Source: Acetobacteraceae bacterium
GTDB lineage: Bacteria > Pseudomonadota > Alphaproteobacteria > Acetobacterales > Acetobacteraceae
Direction: 5' to 3'
DNA: 7,988 nt
NCBI GenBank assembly: GCA_003133265.1
Contig: PKWQ01000273.1
Span: 1 to 7,988, forward strand
In this document: positions 1-5,952 of the stretch, in pieces
Numbering within the stretch: the first letter of the stretch is position 1
Layout of the letters: each line of letters starts with the position of its first letter
Program-made: the position numbers and the translations under genes
Notes under the pieces: generated by a model
What the model was told of the DNA's origin: nothing
Seen by the model: the letters and a program-made list of their open reading frames with translations, nothing else
Database searches by the model: none

Positions 1-894
1 CATGCCCAGGATGCGGCCGGCGACGCGCTCGGGGTGGAAATCCTCCAGCGCGTCCAGCTTCTCGCCGGTGCCGGTCAGCTTGATCGGCGCGCCGGTGATC
101 GCGCGCATCGACAAGGCCGCGCCGCCACGGGCGTCGCCGTCCATGCGGGTCATGACGATGCCGGTGACGCCGAGCGCCTCGTTGAACGCCTTGGCGGTGT
201 TCACCGCGTCCTGGCCGGTCATCGCATCGACCACCAGCAGCGTCTCGGCCGGGCTGGTGGCGTCGCGGATCGCCTTCACCTCGTCCATCAGCACGTCGTC
301 GATGGACAGCCGGCCGGCGGTATCGAGGATGACGACGTCGTACACCTCGCGCCGCGCGGTATCCATCGCGCGGCGGGCGATCTCGACCGGGGACTGGAAC
401 GGGACGATCTCCAGGCTGGCCACGCCGGCCCGCTCGGCGAGCTGCGCCAGCTGGAGCTGCGCGGCCGGGCGCTGGGTATCCAGGCTGGCGAGCAGCACCT
501 TCTTGCGCATCTTGCCGCGCAGCCGCAGCGCCAGCTTGCCGGCGGTGGTGGTCTTGCCGGAGCCTTGCAGCCCGACCATCAGGATCGGCACCGGCGGCAC
601 GGCGTTCAGGTTCAGCTCGACCGCCCCGGCGCCGCCGAGCGCGTCGACCAGCGCGTCGTTGACGATCTTGACGACCTGCTGGCCCGGCGTGACGGAGCGG
701 AGCACCTCGGCGCCGACGGCGCGTTCGCGCACCTTGGCGATGAAGTCGCGCACCACCGGCAGGGCGACGTCGGCATCCAGCAACGCGAGGCGGACCTCGC
801 GCAGGGCTTCGGTGACATCGGCCTCGCTCAGCGCGCCACGGCGGCGCAGCTTGTCGAAGACCCCTGAAAGCTTGTCGGACAGCGCCTCGAACAC
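1..894 (-). CDS. ffh: Signal recognition particle GTPase Ffh (N-terminal 298 residues, cut by window edge)
   Basis: Ffh is the SRP54-type GTPase that binds 4.5S RNA and carries ribosomes making membrane proteins to the receptor FtsY. The visible 298 codons cover the N helical bundle (about residues 1-90) and almost all of the G domain. Seen: P-loop GLQGSGKTT at 108-116, DTQRPAA at 139-145, DTAGR at 191-195, TRMDGDARGG at 249-258 and TGTGE at 274-278. The M domain that binds RNA and signal peptides lies outside the window. The start is GTG at 892-894, giving the usual MFEALSDKL opening; the frame stays open upstream but offers no better-matching start. The ribosome binding site is weak (GGGG about 8 nt upstream). 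G4 has Arg250 where E. coli has Lys; I recall this as common in alphaproteobacterial Ffh. The identification is secure. Confidence 0.97.
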   Translation of the reverse strand, partial: MFEALSDKLSGVFDKLRRRGALSEADVTEALREVRLALLDADVALPVVRDFIAKVRERAVGAEVLRSVTPGQQVVKIVNDALVDALGGAGAVELNLNAVPPVPILMVGLQGSGKTTTAGKLALRLRGKMRKKVLLASLDTQRPAAQLQLAQLAERAGVASLEIVPFQSPVEIARRAMDTARREVYDVVILDTAGRLSIDDVLMDEVKAIRDATSPAETLLVVDAMTGQDAVNTAKAFNEALGVTGIVMTRMDGDARGGAALSMRAITGAPIKLTGTGEKLDALEDFHPERVAGRILGM

Positions 895-951
895 GACCGA
901 TACCCCAAACGGTTTTACGCCGCTGCGCGAACCCTCGCGGAGCGGCGGAGC

Positions 952-991
952 CCCCGCACAGGGCGGGGACCGGGTGAACGAATGAACCCGG
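952..991 (-). other. Two adjacent stem-loops in the predicted ffh leader
   Basis: Two short perfect stems lie side by side within the predicted ffh 5' leader. CCCCGC (952-957) pairs with GCGGGG (963-968) around 5 nt, and CCGGGT (970-975) pairs with ACCCGG (986-991) around 10 nt. They are 58 nt or more from the start codon, so they do not mask the ribosome binding site. In such GC-rich DNA, six-base stems can arise by chance, so a role is unproven. Confidence 0.3.
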
Positions 992-999
992 ATGGCGGC

Positions 1000-1028
1000 C
1001 TTATGGGGAAAAGGCGGCGGAGAGTCAA
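1000..1028 (-). promoter_or_regulatory. Predicted sigma70-type promoter of ffh
   Basis: On the minus strand TTGACT (1023-1028) is followed after exactly 17 nt by CATAAG (1000-1005). They match the consensus at 5 of 6 and 4 of 6 positions. Transcription would start near 993, leaving a leader of about 100 nt before the GTG at 894. This is the only good hexamer pair I found upstream of ffh. Confidence 0.55.
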
Positions 1029-1046
1029 GGAAAGCGGGGGGTGGGG

Positions 1047-1149
1047 CAGGGCAATCGCATTTGACGTGTTTGTTCCAATATCGTCATGGCCGGGCTTGAC
1101 CCAGCCATGACGGTTTCGGAGCGGAATTCAGCCAAATGCGATTGCCCTG
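1047..1149. repeat. 103-bp nested inverted repeat (palindromic intergenic element, MITE-like)
   Basis: The outer arms are a perfect 17-bp inverted repeat: CAGGGCAATCGCATTTG at 1047-1063 and its exact complement at 1133-1149. Nested inside is a second palindrome, CGTCATGGC (1082-1090) against GCCATGACG (1104-1112), whose stem can continue with GGG (1092-1094) against CCC (1100-1102). The inner part resembles the dispersed alphaproteobacterial repeat that translates as V-M-A-G-x-x-P-A-x in spurious ORFs. The outer ends begin CAGGG, like insertion-sequence termini, but there is no transposase and the 8-bp flanks do not match, so no target duplication is seen. It lies just upstream of the ffh promoter. 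Confidence 0.8.
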
Positions 1150-1330
1150 GGCTTTGTCCTCCCGTTCGGCGAGCCGACCAAACCACCTCGGCCAATCGGA
1201 CCGCGAGCCCTCGATGCATAACTCATATGTGGACGGCCCCCGCCTGCAAGGGTTTTTGAGGCATCGCGAGGGTCGCCGGATGGCGCCTATTTACGCCGGG
1301 TTCGACCAGAGCACAGGCGTCCGAGCCGCC
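1150..1330. other. Intergenic stretch with no recognisable gene
   Basis: This is the rest of the gap between the ffh promoter and the DUF4440-type gene. I find no convincing coding frame, no tRNA-like fold and no stem followed by a T-run that would end the gene stopping at 1331. The GGTTCGA at about 1299 looks like a T-loop, but no matching stem, anticodon arm or CCA end surrounds it. Confidence 0.5.
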
Positions 1331-1780
1331 TCAGAGTTTCGTGGATGCCCGGCTCAGCAGCTTCCAGGTTCCGCCCTGCTTCTGCCAGTTCATCAGGATG
1401 TGCAGGTTGGTCGAGCTCTTCGTTCCGTCCGCGACGGCTTCGCTCTCGCCAATCCAGTGAAACCGCACGATCGCGACGTCACCCACCACCCGGATCGTGA
1501 CATCCTTGTATTGCAGGGACAGGGTCTTCGATTTTCCGCTGGTGGCGTTCTTGATGAAGGTCGCCTTGTCCTCCACATGGGCATCCGAGTGGCTGTAGCT
1601 GAGTTCCGGGGCAGTGAGTTCACCCAGCGCCTTGGCGTTCTGCGCGATCTGTGCGGCTCGGAATGCTTCGACGCGTTTCGCGACAGCCGCCTCCTCGGCC
1701 GACACAGCAAGGGCCGGAACGGCGATCAGCAGGCCAAGCGCCAGCGCCGGCAGCGCCAGATGACGACGGTCGATCTTCAT
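1331..1780 (-). CDS. Secreted NTF2-fold protein, DUF4440/SnoaL-like
   Basis: 149 residues. Residues 1-28 form a signal peptide: two Arg near the start, a Leu/Ala-rich core at 8-25, and cleavage likely after ALA25 or VSA28, which predicts export to the periplasm. The remaining ~120 residues have the pattern of small cone-shaped NTF2 domains: an N-terminal helix (EEAAVAKRVEAFRAAQ, 29-44), the segment LSYSHSDAHVEDKATFI (60-76), a strand with VRFHW (105-109) and the closing WKLLSRASTKL (139-149). Such domains may be enzymes or simple binding modules, and no catalytic set can be read here, so the function is unknown. The start is ATG at 1778-1780 with GGAGG at 1789-1793, 8 nt upstream. It appears to be a single-gene unit with its own promoter, closed off from exoD by a REP element. 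Confidence 0.88.
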   Translation of the reverse strand: MKIDRRHLALPALALGLLIAVPALAVSAEEAAVAKRVEAFRAAQIAQNAKALGELTAPELSYSHSDAHVEDKATFIKNATSGKSKTLSLQYKDVTIRVVGDVAIVRFHWIGESEAVADGTKSSTNLHILMNWQKQGGTWKLLSRASTKL

Positions 1781-1857
1781 GGTTGTTCCCTCCGTTATTC
1801 TTGCGGCCAGGCACTTTCAGGCTGCTGCTGGTCGCGTGCCCGCAGCGCCGCCTTGCC

Positions 1858-1877
1858 GGACTTGGTTCACCAAGTCC
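1858..1877. promoter_or_regulatory. 20-bp perfect palindrome at the predicted transcription start (operator or 5'-end hairpin)
   Basis: GGACTTGG (1858-1865) and CCAAGTCC (1870-1877) are perfect complements around TTCA. The site lies five bases downstream of the predicted -10 of the DUF4440-type gene, so it covers the expected transcription start. As DNA it would suit a dimeric repressor; as RNA it would cap the 5' end of the message with a hairpin. No T-run follows on either strand, so it is not an intrinsic terminator. Confidence 0.45.
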
Positions 1878-1882
1878 TTGGA

Positions 1883-1911
1883 ATGCTAGGCCTTGTTTTT
1901 GTGCCCGACAA
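1883..1911 (-). promoter_or_regulatory. Predicted promoter of the DUF4440-type gene
   Basis: On the minus strand TTGTCG (1906-1911) is separated by exactly 17 nt from TAGCAT (1883-1888), each matching the sigma70 consensus at 4 of 6 positions. The predicted start is near 1876, giving a leader of about 95 nt. A perfect palindrome begins at that point (see 1858-1877). Confidence 0.4.
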
Positions 1912-1987
1912 GCAAGTGATCACGGAGGTAGTGTTGTCCCGGCCCCGGCAAACCATTCCGTCCGCCTACGCGAAGAGCGCGTAGTCT

Positions 1988-2068
1988 GTAGGGTGCAATG
2001 CCGCTTGGCATTGCACCATTGCCCCCGCCGAAGAAAGTGGTGCAGTGCCAAGAGGCACTGCACCCTAC
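1988..2068. repeat. BIME-like pair of inverted REP palindromes
   Basis: Unit 1 is GTAG (1988-1991) followed by an 11-bp stem, GGTGCAATGCC (1992-2002) with GGCATTGCACC (2007-2017), around the loop GCTT. Unit 2 is the reverse: stem GGTGCAGTGCC (2039-2049) with GGCACTGCACC (2054-2064), loop AAGA, then CTAC (2065-2068). The GTAG foot next to a hairpin is the hallmark of REP sequences handled by RAYT transposases, and an inverted pair is the usual BIME form. The stems differ by one compensatory change, an A-T pair in unit 1 against a G-C pair in unit 2. It begins 11 nt past the exoD stop, so it could also protect or end that message. No RAYT gene is in the window. Confidence 0.8.
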
Positions 2069-2078
2069 GGCTTGCTGG

Positions 2079-2717
2079 TCAGCCAATATGCGCGTGCAGC
2101 CAGACGGCGACGCCGTTCGCGACAGCGAGCAGCAGACCAATCGCAAGAAGTGCGACGATCAAGCCGAGGCCCACCACGAGCCCATCGCGCTCCAAGAGGC
2201 CAAGCGCGAGGATGGAAATCGCGGCGCCCGGCAGCATATGCCCGAACGGCACCGGCAAGGTGATGATGACCGCGAGCAGAAGGCAGATTGCGCCAATCGG
2301 CACCATCGTCCAATCGGCCGCGAGCCAGCTTACGCGAGGGCGTGCAATCAACTCAAGACGACGCAGGCTGGGCCGCGCCCGCTCGACGAGCGCTATGAAT
2401 TCGGCGCGCGCGATGGATCTCCGCGCGAGCCGCGCCGGCAGCCAGATGTGCCGGCGCCCAAGAAGAAGCTGCGCGGATATCACGATGAGCGGCACCCCGA
2501 ACACGACGGCGATACCTGGCAGGGGAACAGGCAGCATCAGCGGCACGGCGAACACGAGGAGCAGGCTGCCGATCGAACGGCGGCCGATAAAGTTCACGAT
2601 GGTTGAAAGGCTTACTCGCTCGGTACTGAGGCTTTGCGCGAACACGCCCAGCCGGTCGGAAAGTCGGGCGGTCTGGTCGGCCGCAGGTTCCCGGCCGGCC
2701 TCTTGTCGTCCCACCAT
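2079..2717 (-). CDS. exoD: ExoD-family membrane protein
   Basis: 212 residues with several membrane segments (roughly 50-85, 138-156, 160-176 and 180-205). The family signature appears twice as a loose internal repeat: SIGSLLLVFAVPLMLPVPLPG (begins at 48, with LP and PG turns) and IITLPVPFGHMLPG (151-164), followed by GLLERDG (173-179). ExoD was named in Sinorhizobium meliloti, where mutants are affected in exopolysaccharide, alkali tolerance and nodule invasion; its biochemical activity is not known. I chose ATG at 2715-2717, 4 nt after the stop of the upstream gene, which suggests translational coupling. GTG at 2733-2735 would add six residues and overlap that gene by 14 nt. Neither start has a clear Shine-Dalgarno sequence. 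The family call is firm; the start and the physiological role are less so. Confidence 0.88.
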   Translation of the reverse strand: MVGRQEAGREPAADQTARLSDRLGVFAQSLSTERVSLSTIVNFIGRRSIGSLLLVFAVPLMLPVPLPGIAVVFGVPLIVISAQLLLGRRHIWLPARLARRSIARAEFIALVERARPSLRRLELIARPRVSWLAADWTMVPIGAICLLLAVIITLPVPFGHMLPGAAISILALGLLERDGLVVGLGLIVALLAIGLLLAVANGVAVWLHAHIG

Positions 2718-2721
2718 GCGC

Positions 2722-3030
2722 TCAGGGCGACGCACGGTGCAGTCGGTTCCATAGGAGTGCGAAGGCGGTGCCCATGGCGAAGCCGATCACGCCGGTCAGC
2801 GCGACCAATCCGGCCGCCCGCGCCACATCGAACCCTTCGATCACGTAGACCGGCCGGATGAAATGCAGCCAGAAGATAAAATCCATGACGGGCTGCGCGA
2901 AGCCGCTCGCGACGAGCAATGCCCACAGCAAGTGCATCCCGCCAAGCAAGCATCCGAGCGCGAGGCCGGTGCTGTGGACGCCGATCGCTCCCTGCCGCTT
3001 CACATCAGGGCCAAATACGTGGCTGGTCAT
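2722..3030 (-). CDS. Small integral membrane protein of unknown function
   Basis: 102 residues that I cannot assign to a named family. The likely membrane segments are 22-43 (GLALGCLLGGMHLLWALLV) and 70-93, with a hydrophobic aromatic stretch between them (VMDFIFWLHFIRPVYVI, 48-64) that could be a third or re-entrant helix. His and Trp residues (H32, W36, W54, H56) sit at or near the membrane. I chose ATG at 3028-3030 because GGAG (3039-3042) lies 8 nt upstream; ATG at 3052-3054 would add eight residues but has no such site. The gene stops 4 nt before the ATG of the ExoD-family gene, so the two are probably co-transcribed and coupled. That it is a real gene is supported by the membrane pattern, the RBS and the spacing. 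Confidence 0.75.
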   Translation of the reverse strand: MTSHVFGPDVKRQGAIGVHSTGLALGCLLGGMHLLWALLVASGFAQPVMDFIFWLHFIRPVYVIEGFDVARAAGLVALTGVIGFAMGTAFALLWNRLHRASP

Positions 3031-3067
3031 CGTCGCCACTCCAAATTGTGTCATCAGGCGTGGTCAG

Positions 3068-3106
3068 AGTATCAGGCACCGCCCATCGCTCATTGATCCA
3101 TCTCAA
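3068..3106 (-). promoter_or_regulatory. Candidate FNR/FixK-type box with downstream -10, for the small membrane protein/exoD unit
   Basis: TTGAT (3093-3097), four bases, then CTCAA (3102-3106) matches TTGAT-N4-ATCAA at 9 of 10 positions. On the minus strand a -10-like GATACT (3068-3073) follows, predicting a start near 3061. The box centre, about 3099.5, would then be near -38 to -42, close to the classic -41.5 of an activated promoter. No good -35 hexamer is needed or seen. One such near-match is not improbable by chance in 8 kb, so position is the main support. Confidence 0.35.
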
Positions 3107-3120
3107 GAGCGCAGCAAGCA

Positions 3121-3151
3121 TAGGGCGGATGGCGCTGCGCTTATCCGCTAC
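3121..3151. repeat. Single REP-like palindrome, different family from 1988-2068
   Basis: GCGGAT (3125-3130) pairs with ATCCGC (3143-3148), and an inner GCG/CGC can pair around CTG. Read on the minus strand the unit begins with GTAG (3148-3151), again the REP-type foot. The core resembles widespread intergenic palindromes of the form GCGGAT...ATCCGC. It lies 39 nt downstream of the stop of the Ldh_2-family gene and upstream of the small membrane protein gene, so it may also shape the 3' end of the Ldh_2 message. No T-run follows. Confidence 0.6.
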
Positions 3152-3189
3152 ACAAATGCCCGCTCCCCACCCTTCGCACTACGGCTTGC

Positions 3190-4248
3190 TCAATCTCCCC
3201 GCGCCACCGGCAGCGCCACCCCCAGCGCCGTCGCCCGGGGCGCCAGGGATGGAAGGATCGCCGGATGCAGCGCCAGCCCCGTGGCCAACTGCGTCTCGCG
3301 CAGGGCCAGGGCGCGTTCGCCCGGCAGGCGCACGCGGGCGCCGCCGGGAACCGGCGGGTTGTCGTGGATGGCATCGGCCATCCAGCCGGTCTCGCGCAGG
3401 AACGCCTCGGTGCCGCCGGTTTTCGCCGGGTCGATCACCAGCACCAGGACATTCGCCCCCCAGCGCGTCTCGGCGTCGGCGCGGCCGTGGCCCGCCAGGG
3501 CCGAGGTCAGCGCTTCCAGCATGATGCCTAGCGCATAGCCCTTATGGCCGTATTCCACCCCGCCCAGCGGCAGGATGCTGCCCGGCGGGTCGGCGAAGAA
3601 GCTGTTGGGGTCGCGCGTCGCAGCGCCTTGGCTGTCGAGCAGCCAGGGATGGTCGAACCGCCTTCCCTCGCCACGCAGCCGAGCGGTCATGGCGTTGGTG
3701 GTGATCGACGTCGACACGTCCAGCAGCACCGGCCCGTCCGGCGTGGGCCAGCCAGCCGCCATCGGGTTGGGGCTGTAGATGCGTTTCGTGCCGCCAATGG
3801 GGGCCACCGAGGCGGTGGACGGGTCGCTGCTGAACAGCAGCATGATCTGGCCGCGATCGGTGACGCGTTTGAGATAGGCCGCGAGGCAGCCGATGTGGCA
3901 GCTCTTGCGGATGACCACGCCGGCAAGCCCGATTTCGGCGGCGTTCGCCGAGGCGCGGTCGGCGGCCCGGCGCACCAGCCAGGGGCCGGGCAGACGACGG
4001 CCATCCCAGGTCTCGATGGCCGACGTCGCGGCGACGATCTCCGGCTCGCCGGTGCCGAGCATGCGGCCGGCCTCGGCCTCGTCCAGATTCTGCCCGAGCA
4101 GAGCCAGGCCATGCGTGGTGTGGCCCATCAGGTCGCCCTCAACCAGGATTTCGGCCGTCGTCGTGGCCTTGTCCGCATCCAGCCCCGCGGCGGCGAGCAT
4201 GGCGGCGGCGAAGGCGATGAGGTCGGCGGCGGCATAGCGGTCGGTCAT
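3190..4248 (-). CDS. Malate/L-lactate dehydrogenase family (Ldh_2) NAD(P)H oxidoreductase
   Basis: 352 residues, the usual length of the family, whose members interconvert 2-oxo and 2-hydroxy or cyclic imino acids (malate, sulfolactate, ureidoglycolate, diketogulonate, piperideine carboxylate). Seen in order: GHTTHG (42-47, with the conserved His46), SCHIG (116-120, with His118), GGTKRIYSPNPMAAGWP (152-168), DVSTS (177-181) and GHKGYALGIM (234-243). These are the family's active-site and cofactor elements. Many members have Arg four residues after the first His (HGxxR); here that position is Leu50, which suggests a different substrate-binding subgroup. The start is ATG at 4246-4248, with AGGAGG at 4255-4260 and a 6-nt gap. 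It is the last gene of a minus cluster with the CAP and amidohydrolase genes. The exact substrate cannot be read. Confidence 0.9.
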   Translation of the reverse strand: MTDRYAAADLIAFAAAMLAAAGLDADKATTTAEILVEGDLMGHTTHGLALLGQNLDEAEAGRMLGTGEPEIVAATSAIETWDGRRLPGPWLVRRAADRASANAAEIGLAGVVIRKSCHIGCLAAYLKRVTDRGQIMLLFSSDPSTASVAPIGGTKRIYSPNPMAAGWPTPDGPVLLDVSTSITTNAMTARLRGEGRRFDHPWLLDSQGAATRDPNSFFADPPGSILPLGGVEYGHKGYALGIMLEALTSALAGHGRADAETRWGANVLVLVIDPAKTGGTEAFLRETGWMADAIHDNPPVPGGARVRLPGERALALRETQLATGLALHPAILPSLAPRATALGVALPVARGD

Positions 4249-4325
4249 GGGTTTCCTCCTGTTGGCCTTGTATGGCCCGCGTGGCGCAGTTGGAAAAGCC
4301 GGTGGACGCCGCGCCTCCACTCGCC

Positions 4326-4925
4326 TCAATACGGCCGCTCGCCCGCGTAATTGCCTTGGGGCGAGTAGTTGCACACCCACACCTCCGAACTGCCGCAACT
4401 GACCATGCCGCAGCCCACGAGGCGCGTGCTGCGCCAGACCACCTGCGTGTAATGGCCGCAGACCGCGCCCGGGGCGCAGGTGCCGTTGGCCGGGTTGAAG
4501 GCGCGCGCCTCCCCCACCCATCCCGCCACCACGCCCGCCGGGCTGAGATGCTGGCCAGCGGCCCAGGCCAGATTCTCGCCGATGCCGGCGGCGCCGCTGT
4601 GGCGCATCGCGCAGCCCTCCCCGCGCAGCGGTTCCGCCCATCCCTGGGCGGTCTTGGCGAGCCGGTCGGACCACTGCAAATCCGCGACCCCGACCGCGCG
4701 GCGGGCGCGATTATGCGCGGCCACCATGCCGGCGAAGCGCGCCGGCTCGCCTCCGGCGGTTGGCGGAGCGGCGGGCCGGGTGGTTGCCGGGGCGGTGGAC
4801 GGAGCCGGGCGCAGGGCCGGCGGCTGGTCGTGAACAATCGGTGGCGGCGCCGAGAAGGCGCGCGCCGCCACGGCCAGGATGACAAGCGCACCGATGGCAA
4901 AATAGGCGAGACGGCGAGAGGCCAT
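4326..4925 (-). CDS. Secreted or membrane-anchored CAP-domain (SCP/PR-1-like) protein
   Basis: 199 residues. Residues 1-26 are a signal peptide or signal anchor (two Arg, then a hydrophobic core, AFSA at 23-26). Residues 27-60 form a Pro/Ala/Thr-rich linker. The CAP domain fills about 62-199. The four cavity residues of the family are all present: His71 in AAHNRAR, Glu117 in GENLAW, Glu139 in WVGEA and His158 in GHYTQVVW; the CAP2 motif CNYSPQGNY is at 185-193. Six Cys (105, 150, 156, 172, 177, 185) suggest disulfides outside the cytoplasm. CAP proteins have varied roles, including lipid binding, and bacterial ones are poorly understood. The start is ATG at 4923-4925 with AGGA about 6 nt upstream; the gene follows the amidohydrolase stop by 25 nt and precedes the Ldh_2 gene by 77 nt. 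Confidence 0.93.
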   Translation of the reverse strand: MASRRLAYFAIGALVILAVAARAFSAPPPIVHDQPPALRPAPSTAPATTRPAAPPTAGGEPARFAGMVAAHNRARRAVGVADLQWSDRLAKTAQGWAEPLRGEGCAMRHSGAAGIGENLAWAAGQHLSPAGVVAGWVGEARAFNPANGTCAPGAVCGHYTQVVWRSTRLVGCGMVSCGSSEVWVCNYSPQGNYAGERPY

Positions 4926-4950
4926 GATCTGTCCTGGTTGTGGGGTGCCG

Positions 4951-5868
4951 CTACCCCGGCAGCGCAATCCGGTAGAACCGCGCCGCGTTGCCGGCGAACA
5001 GCTTCTTCCTGTCCTCCAGCCGAAAGTCCGCCACCATGCGCTTGTAGTTGCTGAACAGGTAGTCCCAGCTCCCTTTCAGGCTATCCACCGGAAAGTTGGA
5101 TGCGAACATGCAGCGGTCCACCCCGAAGGTGTCGATGGCGAACAGCACCAGCGGCCGGTTGGCCTCAAAGGTCCAGGGCGTGCCGGCCACGCACAGCGCC
5201 GACAGCTTCACATACACGTTCGGGCACGCCGCCAGCGCCCGCATGCCGCGCCGCCAGTCCTCCAGCGACTCGGCGTCGCGGTCCCAGGGATAGCCGGTGT
5301 GGTTCAGCACCGTGGGCAGTTCCGGCAGATCGCGGCAGACCTCGGCGGCTTCCTCCAGATGGTACCAAGGCACCCGCAAATCCCAGGACAGGTTGTATTT
5401 CGCCAGCAGCTTCAGCCCGTTGCGCCAAAGCGGGTCTTGCAAGGAGCGGGGCTGGCCGCGCACCGCGTCGCGCTCGGCGGCACTCGGGCCGATGATCGGC
5501 TTGGTGCGGATGCCGCGCATCAGCGGGCAGGCGGCCTGGCGCGCCAGGATGTCCTCGGCGTTCGGGGTGTCCACCCAGGCATGGCCGACGAGCACGTTCG
5601 GCATCCCGTAACGGGCGTTCTGCTGCATCAGCCAGGCGGTTTCCTCCAGCTGCTGGGAACGGTCGCACTCGGCTTCCACATGCACGGTGGCGACGACGTT
5701 GTGCAGAGCGGTGTCGCGCCGGTACTCGGGCGGCAGGTAGGAACGGCGGAACGCGGAGTAGTCGCCCAGCCAGTTATGTTCGGGATGGGTCAGCCAGTGG
5801 TAGTTGATCGGACCATCGAGGTCCCATAAATGATGATGGGCATCGACGATCGGCAGGTCGTCGTACAT
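4951..5868 (-). CDS. Amidohydrolase-2 family metal-dependent hydrolase (COG3618-like)
   Basis: 305 residues, a single TIM barrel of the amidohydrolase superfamily. Seen: HxH on strand 1 within VDAHHHLWD (8-16; His11 and His13), HVEAEC (63-68), WYHLEEA (168-174), NHTG (189-192, His190), KLSAL (221-225) and FASNFPVD (255-262), where related enzymes often have an Asp at the Asn258 position. Relatives include sugar-acid lactonases, muconolactone and pyrone-dicarboxylate hydrolases; the substrate cannot be told from sequence alone. It is probably cytoplasmic, as there is no signal peptide. The start is ATG at 5866-5868, with GGGAG at 5876-5880 and a 7-nt gap. It is the first gene of the minus cluster and is transcribed away from the atp operon. 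A carbon-acid pathway shared with the Ldh_2 enzyme is possible but is inference only. Confidence 0.92.
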   Translation of the reverse strand: MYDDLPIVDAHHHLWDLDGPINYHWLTHPEHNWLGDYSAFRRSYLPPEYRRDTALHNVVATVHVEAECDRSQQLEETAWLMQQNARYGMPNVLVGHAWVDTPNAEDILARQAACPLMRGIRTKPIIGPSAAERDAVRGQPRSLQDPLWRNGLKLLAKYNLSWDLRVPWYHLEEAAEVCRDLPELPTVLNHTGYPWDRDAESLEDWRRGMRALAACPNVYVKLSALCVAGTPWTFEANRPLVLFAIDTFGVDRCMFASNFPVDSLKGSWDYLFSNYKRMVADFRLEDRKKLFAGNAARFYRIALPG

Positions 5869-5952
5869 TTACATGCTCCCTTGGTCCTGGACGTCGGGCG
5901 GCAGCAGACCAGCGTTTGCCGGGGCTCGCAAGATCGCGGCTTGCGGCGACGG

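Noticed and set aside
2..985. Long open frames on the plus strand across the ffh region
   Set aside because: They are opposite-strand shadows of ffh. The minus frame carries every SRP GTPase motif; the plus frames are low-complexity Ser/Arg or His/Gly-rich.
1025..1219. 64-codon minus frame containing the MAGSSPAMT string
   Set aside because: The string is the usual translation of the dispersed palindromic repeat, not a protein domain; the frame spans the 103-bp inverted repeat.
1290..1330. tRNA fragment suggested by GGTTCGA
   Set aside because: No T-stem partner, anticodon arm or acceptor end could be drawn around it.
1136..2754. Long plus-strand frames over 1136-1984 and 1651-2754
   Set aside because: They run through promoters, both hairpins of the REP pair and the antisense of two real minus genes, with no recognisable motif and no ribosome binding site.
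4249..4674. N-terminal extension of the Ldh_2-family protein by 142 residues
   Set aside because: The extension is antisense-free but out-of-frame CAP gene sequence; the ATG at 4248 has a perfect AGGAGG and gives the normal family length.
5866..5874. ATGTAAATG before the amidohydrolase as a start-stop mini-ORF
   Set aside because: The GGGAG is only one base from the first ATG, too close to use it, and ideally placed for the second. Probably coincidence.
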